Shown: positions 17,017 through 24,728 of the stretch, piece after piece
Numbering within the stretch: position 1 is the first letter of the stretch
How the letters are laid out: each line of letters starts with the position of its first letter
Assembly: GCA_032355985.1 (NCBI GenBank)
Contig: JAUKVZ010000002.1
Location: 1 to 64,000, forward strand
From: Sarcodiotheca gaudichaudii
Taxonomy: Eukaryota > Rhodophyta > Florideophyceae > Gigartinales > Solieriaceae
Length of the DNA stretch: 64,000 nucleotides
Direction: 5' to 3'
Position numbers and translations under genes: made by a program
Notes under the pieces: model-generated
Seen by the model: only the letters and a program-made list of their open reading frames with translations
Database searches by the model: none
Told to the model about the DNA's origin: nothing

Positions 17017-18238
17017 AGAGTGACGAGCGGAGCTGAGGCGCATTCGTCCTGACCACCGGCGCTGTCATGCGATCGAGCACCCAGCGAACCGCCGGCACGC
17101 AGACGGCGTCACCGAGTCCGAAGAGCAGTTCGTTGGCGCTGAAGCCTTCGGGAAGTTGATGAGCGCCTTGCAGGCGGGCGCATTCGATCGGCGTGAGATG
17201 ACGCACCGCGAGATTGCCGCCGCCGGCGCGTACGAGGATCTGCTTGGCGCTGCCCCCCTTCGGCGTGCGCAGGCAGCCTGCCATGCCATCGGTCCGGATC
17301 TCCACAACGCTGCGCTTGGTGTGGGCCGCGTTCGCATCGTCGGCATCGGGAAAGGCGCGTACGCGGCGAAAGGCCGTCGCATACATCACGCGCTCGCCAT
17401 CGATCATCTGCTCCAACTGGCGGCGGTGGCCGGGATGAACCTGATTCCTGAAGTACGTCACGCGATCGGACGACCACCAGAGTTCCGAATCCTCGGCCGG
17501 ATCCGTGACGATGTCATCGAGCGCATGCGCTCGTTGTGGTAGCGCTGGTAGATCGCGAAGAAGCCACTGCACATTCGGATTGCGGCGCATTGCTTCAATC
17601 AGTCGCTGCGGCCGGGCCTCTGTCGCACTGCATTCATTCGGATCAATAGGCCGGCGATCCGTCAGATCCAGCCGTTCGGCGATGATGAACAGCCGCGGTC
17701 TTGATTGGGGCACAAAGTGGCGCGCATCGACGCACATGGCGTCGAGCCCGTACCCGAGTTCGCTGATCGTGCTGACCAATGCCGCGAAGTCAGCGCCTTG
17801 ATGGCTCGTCAGCAGACCGAGGACGTTTTCGAAAAGGATGTGGCGCGGGCGATCCGTCGGCGGGGTCCCCTCCAGCAGATGAAGCATGGACCAGACGGCG
17901 CCGGACTGACCGGCGTGGATCCCGGCGCCGCGCCCGGCGAGGCTGAGATCCGTGCAGGGGAAGCTCGCCGTCCAGAGATCCGAAGCAGGAAGATCGCCCG
18001 GATCAATGGCGGCCACATCGCCGGGGAGGAATGTCTCCTCATGGTCCGCGAAGGTGTTTCGATACAGGCGTTCCTTGAGGGGATCGAAATCGTTGGCGCG
18101 AAGCGTCTGCCACACGACGTGCGATGAGGGGGAATCCGGATTGATCTGTTCCAAAGCGCGCCGGACGAGGCCCATGCCGGCGAAGAACTCGATGGCGCCG
18201 GGATGGTCGGGCGCGTGAGCCGCACCGCTCCTGCTCAT
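17000..18238 (-). CDS. DNA (cytosine-5) methyltransferase, orphan
   Basis: 412 residues from ATG 18238. Motif I AIEFFAGMGLVRRALE, motif IV SFPCTDLSLAG with catalytic C95, motif VI LFENVLGLL, motif VIII RLFII, motif IX-like ECARLQG and motif X GLGDAVCVPAVRWV are in canonical order. The target-recognition region lies between about 230 and 340. No restriction endonuclease, very-short-patch repair gene or specificity subunit lies beside it, so it is solitary in this window. Longer in-frame starts exist up to 18469 but would run into the divergent membrane gene. The sequence specificity cannot be read from the protein. Confidence 0.88.
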   Translation of the reverse strand: MSRSGAAHAPDHPGAIEFFAGMGLVRRALEQINPDSPSSHVVWQTLRANDFDPLKERLYRNTFADHEETFLPGDVAAIDPGDLPASDLWTASFPCTDLSLAGRGAGIHAGQSGAVWSMLHLLEGTPPTDRPRHILFENVLGLLTSHQGADFAALVSTISELGYGLDAMCVDARHFVPQSRPRLFIIAERLDLTDRRPIDPNECSATEARPQRLIEAMRRNPNVQWLLRDLPALPQRAHALDDIVTDPAEDSELWWSSDRVTYFRNQVHPGHRRQLEQMIDGERVMYATAFRRVRAFPDADDANAAHTKRSVVEIRTDGMAGCLRTPKGGSAKQILVRAGGGNLAVRHLTPIECARLQGAHQLPEGFSANELLFGLGDAVCVPAVRWVLDRMTAPVVRTNAPQLRSSLFTTTN

Positions 18239-18374
18239 GACGCCTTTGTAGGTCCGCGCGGCGGGCGCCACCAGCCGACGTCTTTCGGGGCGGGTTGACG
18301 GGCTCATCCCGGGGGATGTATCGAGTGTCTCTGTCCCCACCCGGCCGACGCGCCGATGAGTCATACTGACGAAC

Positions 18375-19031
18375 GTGCATCCACCCACACCCAAACCGAT
18401 TCTGCGGCTGGCCCTCGTGCTCTCCCTGGCTGTCCTTGCGCTGAGCGCCTGGGGGCTGGTGGCATCCACCCAGAATGGCGCCTGGCTGCAGATTGGTTTT
18501 CAGCTGGTGCTGCTGGCGGCCGGGATCTTCGGCGTTCTGACTGGCATCGGGCACTTCAGGGACAGCCCTCCGATGGCGCTGGCGTGCGTTGCCGGGGCCA
18601 TCGTCGTCGCGGCGGCCATGGCGTTCGTCGCCTCTCCGAAGGCTCAGGGCAACGCGTCGCCGGGGCTGATGGTCAAAGCGATGGCCGCGGATCGTCAGAC
18701 ACTCTTTCTGTTGATTCTGGGACTCGCGCTGGCGGCTTTGAGCGGGCTGATCCTGCTCGGCAGGCGTCCCGGGGAGTCGATGTGGTACCTCGGTCTCGGC
18801 GTCCTGCTGGGGGCGCCATCGGCCGTGGGACTGGCCTTTGTGCTGGCGCCGGGGCTGCGAGCAAAGCTGACCAACTTGTCCCCAATGACCCTTTCAGCGG
18901 TGATATTCATCGGGTTCTTCCTGGTGGGCGGGCTGCTGGCGGCGAGCCTTCATTGCCTGATCCGGGCCTTTGAAATTGGGCGGATCGACCCGGTGGACGG
19001 GGCTCGAAGCGGGAGCGGCAAGTCGCTCTGA
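18375..19031 (+). CDS. Hypothetical multi-pass membrane protein
   Basis: 218 residues with about six hydrophobic segments (near residues 9-28, 38-56, 65-84, 108-127, 135-156, 173-198) and a short polar C-terminus. I recognise no family and no catalytic motif. Begins with GTG 18375. Divergent from the methyltransferase gene; followed by about 300 bases that hold the leader of the subtilase gene. Confidence 0.65.
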   Translation: MHPPTPKPILRLALVLSLAVLALSAWGLVASTQNGAWLQIGFQLVLLAAGIFGVLTGIGHFRDSPPMALACVAGAIVVAAAMAFVASPKAQGNASPGLMVKAMAADRQTLFLLILGLALAALSGLILLGRRPGESMWYLGLGVLLGAPSAVGLAFVLAPGLRAKLTNLSPMTLSAVIFIGFFLVGGLLAASLHCLIRAFEIGRIDPVDGARSGSGKSL

Positions 19032-19329
19032 GGGCGTTATTCGGACCTGCAGGGGTCCAATAGGGTCGCTCGTTTTGCCGCAACTGAGGCGGATTCCTCG
19101 CTTGACGCTTTGCGATCGCAGGGCGTCCATTACACTTGCTCAGGTCAACGTGTGGAACCGTTGCAGAGAGCGTTTCCGTCCTTGTCACACAAGCTGTCAC
19201 ACGCCCAGGGATACCGGGTCGCGTGGATCCGCCTGCAGCGCTGCCGTTCAATCGTCAGCGCCCGACGCATTGATGGCGGGCTATCGAACCAGATGGCAAG
19301 GCCGGTCTTCGAAGAGGAGTAAGAAGACG
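19032..19329. other. Intergenic leader of the subtilase gene
   Basis: No gene seen. A 5-bp hairpin GGACC/GGTCC (19043-19058) follows the membrane gene. TTGACG at 19102 and a -10-like TACACT at 19131 are too far apart (23 bases) for a confident promoter. Two GTCACAC copies (19184 and 19195) are 11 bases apart. Confidence 0.3.
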
Positions 19330-22300
19330 GTGACCGAATTCGCGAGAGATCAGATCAGACGTTGCGCCGGCGTAATTCTCGGCGCGGCGGCGATATCGCT
19401 TTTTGCGACCGCCGCGCACGCGCAGGCCATTGACGATGCAGTCGTCGCGGAGGTTCGCGATGTCGATGCGAACTCTGTGTACCTGCGTTCCGGCCGCGTG
19501 GACACGATGGAGCAGCGCGTGCCGCTGGAGCAGGCCCTTGCGGCGCGACAGGCGTCCAAGCGCATGGTGATCCAGCTTGATGGACCGATGACGCCGGCGC
19601 GACGCGAGAAGCTTCGTGCGGCGGGCCTCGTGATCCATGACTACCTGCCGGTGAACTCCTATGTCGTGAACATCGAAGGCGTTGATGCGCTTCGTGCCGC
19701 GAACCTTGAGTTCGTGCAGTGGAGCTCGGATATCAAGCCTTCCTGGAAGATTGATCCGGAGATCGGCGTTCGCGAGTTCCAGACGGACGAGCGCAAGGAT
19801 CTGGCGGAGGCGGGCCTTTCGGCGCTCGTGATCACGCTGTTTGACGATGCGAATGAAGATGATGTGCAGCGCACGATCAAGGCGATCGACGCCTTTGAAG
19901 GCGCCGACGTCGTCGCTCGTTCGGAGTTGGGCGGCAACCCGATCATCAAGGCGACCGTGCCGCTGTGGGACGTTGTGCGTCTCGCGGCGCTGACGGATGT
20001 GCAGTACATCGAAGAGGCGCCGGAAATTACGAGCCGTAACTCGACGAATCGATGGATCGTTCAGAGCAACATCACGAACGTCACGCCGCTGTATGACAAC
20101 GGCCTGCGAGGCGAGGATCAGATCGTGGGCGTGCTGGACGGGCGCGTCGATCAGAATCACTGCTCGTTCTCTGATGTGAATCCCATCGGGCCGACGCATC
20201 GGAAGATCCTGGCGTACAACTCCTCTGCAGGAGCGGATTTCCATGGCACGCACGTCGCCGGCACGGCGGTGGGCGACAATGGCGACACAAGCTCCACGCG
20301 CGGCGTCGCGTATGAGGGCAAGCTCGTCTGCAACACGGTGCCGAGCTTCAACGAAGCGGGCATCGTCGGCCGCCTGAACACGCACCACACGCAGGGCGCC
20401 CGCGTTCACACGAACAGCTGGGGCAATGACGGCACGACTGCGTATGACAGTCTGGCGCGTGGTTTCGATGTCTTTTTGTATGACAATGAGGATGACATCG
20501 TGCTGCTGGCCGTCACCAATGGCAGCGTGCTTCGCAATCCCGAGAACGCGAAGAATCTGCTCGCCTGCGGCGCTTCACAGGATGCGCCCGCTCAGAACAG
20601 TCACTGCTCTGGCGGCGTCGGCCCGACGAGCGATGGTCGACGCAAGCCGGAGATCTATGCTCCGGGCTGCGGCACGATCTCTTCCTCAGCCGGCTCCGGC
20701 TGCGGCGTGACGTCGCTGACGGGCACGTCGATGGCGACACCTGCTCTGGCAGGCACGGCCATGCTGGTGCGTCAGTACTTCGTCGAGGGCTTCTATCCGG
20801 GCGGCATCGCGAATCCAAGCAATGGCTTTACGCCCAGCGGCGCCTTGATCAAGGCGACGATGCTCAACTCCGCGACGGATATGACCGGCGTGTCGGGTTA
20901 CCCGAGCAATCTCGAGGGCTGGGGACGCGTCCTTCAGGATGACTCGCTCTTCTTCGATGGCGATTCGCGATCACTCTTCACCAAGGACGTGCGCAACGCG
21001 GACGGCCTTTCGACCGGTGAACAGGATCTTGAGACGATCAATGTCATCGGCAGCGGCGAACAGTTCCGCGTGACGCTCGTGTGGACGGAGCCTGCCGCTT
21101 CCGCCGGCGCCAGCTTCGCGCCGATCAACGATCTCAATCTCGAGGTGGTGGCGCCTGATGGCACGACCTACCTGGGCAATGTGTTCTCCGGCGGCGCCTC
21201 CACTCCGGGCGGCTCGGCGGATGATCGAAACAACGTTGAGCAGGTGCATGTAAGCAGCCCGCAGACGGGCGCCTGGGACATTCGCGTGGTCGCCAACGGC
21301 GTCAACGTCGGCACGCAGGGCTTCGCGCTTGTCGTGACCGGTGATGTCGTGCAGGGCGATGCTCCGCTGTCGATCGCCGCATCGAATGTGCCGACGATCA
21401 TCGAGCCCGGCGTCGCCGAGACGTTTGATGTGGTGATCGATCCGCGCGACGGCACGTTTGTCGGCGGCTCCGCCCTGCTGCACTATCGCTACGACGGCGG
21501 CGCGTTCCAGACTGCTCCGCTCGTGAACATCAGCGGCAACGACTGGGAAGCGACGCTTCCGATCGCTGACTGCCCGGATACGCCTGAGTTTTACGTCTCC
21601 GCTGAGAGCGTGGAGGAAGGCGTGGTGACCTCGCCTGCAGGCGCTCCCGGCAACTTCTTCAGCGCCATTGTCGGCATTCAGTCCGTCGTGCTCTCTGACG
21701 ACGTCGAGACTGATATGGGCTGGACGATGGGTCTGCCCGGCGACACGGCGACGACGGGTGTGTGGGAGCGCGTCGATCCGATCGGCACGGCCGCCCAGCC
21801 TGAGAATGATCACACGGTGCTCGGCGACTTCTGCTTTGTGACGGGCCAGCAGCCGGGTGGCGGCTCGCTTGGCACGAATGATGTGGACAACGGCGAGACC
21901 ACGCTGGTGACGCCGGTCTTCTCGCTGACGCCCGGCGATGATGCGACCATCAGCTACTGGCGATGGTTCTCGAACAACGCCGGCGCAGAGCCGAACACTG
22001 AAGTCTTCCAGATCGACATCACAACCAATGGCGTTGACTGGGTCAATGTTGAAACGATCGGACCCAGCGGCGCCGGCACGAGCGGCGGCTGGATTGAGCA
22101 CTCGTTCGATCCGTCTGCATTCGTCGCTCTGAGCAGCACGATGCAGATGCGATTCATCGCGGAGGATCCGGCGCCCGGCTCGATTGTGGAAGCCGCCGTC
22201 GATGACTTCGAGGTGACGACATTCAGCTGCATGTCCGTGGCGTTGCCATGCCCGTGGGATCTGGATGGAAACGGCGCTGTCGGCTCCGAAGATCTCGCAG

Positions 22301-22410
22301 AGGTCATCGGATCCTGGGGCTCGACCGGCCCGGCTGACTTTGATGGCAGCGGCGCTGTCGGCAGTGAGGATCTGGCCGAGATCATTGGCAACTGGGGCCC
22401 CTGCCCGTAA
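19330..22410 (+). CDS. Secreted subtilisin-like (S8) serine protease with dockerin-like tail
   Basis: 1026 residues from GTG 19330, chosen for GAGGAG upstream and a signal peptide (RRCAGVILGAAAISLFATA, AHA cleavage). The S8 catalytic triad is visible: D270 in VLDGRVD, H305 in HGTHVAG, S467 in GTSMATP. A propeptide-like region precedes it. After the protease come beta-sandwich segments, one resembling the P/pre-peptidase C-terminal type (about 560-660) and a second lectin-like or MAM-like domain (about 790-960). The end carries two dockerin-like repeats (D-L-D-G-N-G-A-V-G-S-E-D-L-A-E and a near copy), finishing NWGPCP, at 22249-22407. This is the GC-type dockerin signature of Phycisphaerae. 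Probably an exported protease attached to the cell surface or a scaffold. Followed by a strong terminator. Confidence 0.9.
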   Translation: MTEFARDQIRRCAGVILGAAAISLFATAAHAQAIDDAVVAEVRDVDANSVYLRSGRVDTMEQRVPLEQALAARQASKRMVIQLDGPMTPARREKLRAAGLVIHDYLPVNSYVVNIEGVDALRAANLEFVQWSSDIKPSWKIDPEIGVREFQTDERKDLAEAGLSALVITLFDDANEDDVQRTIKAIDAFEGADVVARSELGGNPIIKATVPLWDVVRLAALTDVQYIEEAPEITSRNSTNRWIVQSNITNVTPLYDNGLRGEDQIVGVLDGRVDQNHCSFSDVNPIGPTHRKILAYNSSAGADFHGTHVAGTAVGDNGDTSSTRGVAYEGKLVCNTVPSFNEAGIVGRLNTHHTQGARVHTNSWGNDGTTAYDSLARGFDVFLYDNEDDIVLLAVTNGSVLRNPENAKNLLACGASQDAPAQNSHCSGGVGPTSDGRRKPEIYAPGCGTISSSAGSGCGVTSLTGTSMATPALAGTAMLVRQYFVEGFYPGGIANPSNGFTPSGALIKATMLNSATDMTGVSGYPSNLEGWGRVLQDDSLFFDGDSRSLFTKDVRNADGLSTGEQDLETINVIGSGEQFRVTLVWTEPAASAGASFAPINDLNLEVVAPDGTTYLGNVFSGGASTPGGSADDRNNVEQVHVSSPQTGAWDIRVVANGVNVGTQGFALVVTGDVVQGDAPLSIAASNVPTIIEPGVAETFDVVIDPRDGTFVGGSALLHYRYDGGAFQTAPLVNISGNDWEATLPIADCPDTPEFYVSAESVEEGVVTSPAGAPGNFFSAIVGIQSVVLSDDVETDMGWTMGLPGDTATTGVWERVDPIGTAAQPENDHTVLGDFCFVTGQQPGGGSLGTNDVDNGETTLVTPVFSLTPGDDATISYWRWFSNNAGAEPNTEVFQIDITTNGVDWVNVETIGPSGAGTSGGWIEHSFDPSAFVALSSTMQMRFIAEDPAPGSIVEAAVDDFEVTTFSCMSVALPCPWDLDGNGAVGSEDLAEVIGSWGSTGPADFDGSGAVGSEDLAEIIGNWGPCP

Positions 22411-22439
22411 GCGTTCTCGAATATTTCACACATCAAACG

Positions 22440-22471
22440 CGCCCTTCATCTTCCGGGATGAAGGGCGTTTT
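22440..22471 (+). terminator. Intrinsic terminator
   Basis: GCCCTTCATC (22441-22450) pairs perfectly with GATGAAGGGC (22457-22466), plus a C-G pair, loop TTCCGG, followed by TTTTC. Ends the subtilase transcript. Confidence 0.9.
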
Positions 22472-22699
22472 CATTGGGATCGTCGGGTAGTCACATAGCG
22501 CGGGAAGACCGTGTGGCGCCGATGACGCGCGTCCACAAGATGTCGCCATCACCATGAAACAAGTCCCTAACATCGATCCTGATTGCGCGGCGCATTTGTC
22601 GCGCACACATTGCGCGATGCGCGGGCGCGTGAGCATGTGCAACACGTGCGCGCCTGTGGAGAATTGGCGCGTTCCTCCTCATCGTTGACGATGAACCTC
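22472..22699. other. Intergenic region rich in GCGC inverted strings
   Basis: No supported gene. Bases 22585-22655 are dense in overlapping GCGC/CGCG tracts (for example GCGCGGCGCA and TTGCGCGATGCGCG) and can form many alternative hairpins. No DnaA-box cluster, so an origin is not supported. Confidence 0.3.
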
Positions 22700-22728
22700 T
22701 TGCACGCGAATTCGCGTGGTCCTATAAG
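22700..22728 (+). promoter_or_regulatory. Promoter with a 16-bp palindromic operator in its spacer
   Basis: TTGCAC (22700-22705) and TATAAG (22723-22728) are 17 bases apart. The spacer contains the perfect palindrome CACGCGAATTCGCGTG (22703-22718), which overlaps the last bases of the -35. A dimeric repressor bound there would block RNA polymerase. The next gene is the sigma-region-4-like protein at 22996, giving a leader of about 260 bases. Confidence 0.5.
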
Positions 22729-22995
22729 AGCCTCTGCAGACATGTCTTCGTCACGGATGGCGCGGACTTCTGCGGAACGACAATCGGCGGACGAAACAGA
22801 TGGTCCTGATCGCGAGCATGGCTGCTCACCGAACGATCGAAACGTCCTTCGCGCTCGTCGCGTCAGTTGTCGCTCACAAGTCGCAAGCACAATCCGAGTC
22901 TGGTGTGTCTTGCAGAAACGCGCATTGGCGCAGCGCTTGATGTGCGCGCGTCGGTGTGAGACATCTCGTGGTTCGTCGAGCGTAGGAGTTCGAGC

Positions 22996-23214
22996 ATGAG
23001 CGACAAGGAAGTCGCCGGTCGCGAAGTATTCGCTGAGAGTCTTGGGCGTGATGAGCGCCTCGTCATGATCCTCCACTACGCGGAGGAGTTGACGCCAACC
23101 GAGATCGGGCTGGTGCTCGAAATCTCCGAGGGTCGCGTTCGATCGATCCTTGATTCGCTTCGCATGCGCGCCCGATCGTTCATGCAGACGGGCGCTCGCG
23201 CCGCCGTCGCCTGA
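22996..23214 (+). CDS. Small sigma-region-4-like DNA-binding protein
   Basis: 72 residues, almost entirely one helix-turn-helix: ERLVMILHYAEELTPTEIGLVLEISEGRVRSIL matches region 4.2 of sigma-70 factors, the -35 recognition helix. Region 2 and other sigma parts are absent, so it cannot act as a full sigma factor. It may modulate transcription as a DNA-binding accessory. ATG 22996 has AGGAG upstream at 7 bases. It is convergent with the calcium-repeat gene and stands alone behind a palindrome-containing promoter. Confidence 0.8.
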   Translation: MSDKEVAGREVFAESLGRDERLVMILHYAEELTPTEIGLVLEISEGRVRSILDSLRMRARSFMQTGARAAVA

Positions 23215-23256
23215 CGGCAAAGCGAACGATCACAACTCAATCGCCGCACGGCGCGT

Positions 23257-24555
23257 TCAGGGGCAGGGTCCCCAGGCGCCAATCAACTCCGCCAGATCCG
23301 CTGAGTTGACGACACCGTTGCCGGTGACATCCGCCGAGCATGTGTCGGCGAGTTCGCAGCCATCGATCACGCCATTGGCGTTGAGATCGAGGGCGGGCGT
23401 CATGGCGATCTGACATTCGTCCAGTTCGCCATTGAGATCGCAGTCCTTGGACGGATCCAGAGCGATCTCGATGATGTCCGGCGTTCCATTGAGATTGCAG
23501 TCGCTGGGCAGTTCGCACCCATCGATGATGCCGTTCATGTTCAGATCCAATGAGGGCGTCATCGCGATCTGGCAGGAATCGAGCGTGCCGTTGTCGTCGC
23601 AATCGAGCGAGGGATTGGCCGCGATCTGCACGTCATCATCGACGCCATTGGCATCGCAGTCCGTGCCGCCTCCCGGATTCTCACAACTGTCAATCACGCC
23701 GTTTGAGTTCATATCCAGCGCGGGATTCGCTGTGATCTCGCAGCTGTCGAGCTGGTCATTGTCATTGCAATCGAGCGCGGGATTGCCGGCGATCTGCGTC
23801 GCATCATCAACGCCGTTGTCGTCGCAGTCCGTTCCGCCGCTGGTTGTCGAGCTCAGGATCCAGACGAGCGCGATTTCATCAACACCCGCTCCGGCGGCAT
23901 CCGTAAAGATCGCCGCGGCGCCGATGCCGTTCGTGTTGTCCTGATTCTCCGGCCCCACAGGTCCGGAGCCGAGCAACTCGCCATTGCCATAGGCGGCGAC
24001 CTCGACGCTCACGACATCGAACGATCCGCTCGTCCACTGGATGGGCGTGTCGGCGCCGAGCTCCGCGAATTCACCCGCAGCAAAGGCGCCCACATCGATA
24101 CGAAGCTCCGTGATGATGTCGCCATCGCCCGGATCGACGCCTGCCGGCAGCCAGTCCGTGATCATCTCTGTGAGATAATGCACCTCAATGGCGATCATGC
24201 CGCTGCCGAGATCCGTCTCGACATCGATTTTGAACGTGTTGTCGCTGGTGATGAGATTGGCGCCGCTGTTCTCGGGATTGTTGCCGAAGGTGAAGGCGTC
24301 CGGCACATCATCGAGAAAGAAGACGGATGTCGTGTTCTGTCCGAGGACAGCGCCGGCGTATTGATCGCCTGTTGCGTCTCTGAGCGCAAAGAGATCTTCG
24401 CGGCCGCGTACGCTGCGCAGGTATGACTTGTTCTTCACGCCTTCGCCCAGACTGAAGCGAGGCGATGTTGTATCCGCCGGAGCAAGCGGCTGAAACTTCT
24501 GAGGCCCGGCGGTGACGGCGCATGTGAGCGCTGCGGCAATGACGATGGATTGCAT
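23257..24555 (-). CDS. Secreted protein with calcium-type repeats and dockerin-like tail
   Basis: 432 residues. ATG 24555 follows GAAGGGAAG and opens a signal peptide (QSIVIAAALTCAVTAG). The first 240 residues are an unassigned beta-rich domain (FFLDDVPDAFTFGNN, then an ELRIDVGAF region). The C-terminal 191 residues (23260-23832) hold at least seven short D-x-N/D-x-N-G-x-x-D repeats of the type DCDDNGVDD, DMNSNGVIDSCE, DCDLNGELDEC, which look like calcium-binding loops with paired cysteines. The protein ends with one dockerin-like unit and AWGPCP. Probably an exported surface or scaffold-associated protein; no catalytic motif seen. Confidence 0.8.
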   Translation of the reverse strand: MQSIVIAAALTCAVTAGPQKFQPLAPADTTSPRFSLGEGVKNKSYLRSVRGREDLFALRDATGDQYAGAVLGQNTTSVFFLDDVPDAFTFGNNPENSGANLITSDNTFKIDVETDLGSGMIAIEVHYLTEMITDWLPAGVDPGDGDIITELRIDVGAFAAGEFAELGADTPIQWTSGSFDVVSVEVAAYGNGELLGSGPVGPENQDNTNGIGAAAIFTDAAGAGVDEIALVWILSSTTSGGTDCDDNGVDDATQIAGNPALDCNDNDQLDSCEITANPALDMNSNGVIDSCENPGGGTDCDANGVDDDVQIAANPSLDCDDNGTLDSCQIAMTPSLDLNMNGIIDGCELPSDCNLNGTPDIIEIALDPSKDCDLNGELDECQIAMTPALDLNANGVIDGCELADTCSADVTGNGVVNSADLAELIGAWGPCP

Positions 24556-24728
24556 CGTTTCTTCCCTTCGGTTTTCGGACGCAGCGCCGAGGGCCGGCCG
24601 ATGGGCCGGAACCGACTGCGCCGATTCGATCAATCATGACGTCTGGAGGGTCTGCGCCGAGGGCATAACGCACAGATGGACGCACATGAACCACCACTTT
24701 CGGGTTCATCGTTTCAGGACGTCACATC

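Noticed and set aside
19255-22101. Minus-strand frames of 384 and 376 codons under the subtilase gene
   Set aside because: Antisense to a gene with a full catalytic triad; compositions rich in Arg, His and Asp and no family signals.
22585-22655. Possible replication origin in a GCGC-rich intergenic stretch
   Set aside because: No DnaA boxes, no AT-rich unwinding stretch and no dnaA or dnaN nearby.
22567-23220. Long frames on both strands over the leader of the sigma-region-4 gene
   Set aside because: They cross a promoter and palindrome, are Arg/Ser/Ala-rich and overlap a better-supported gene.
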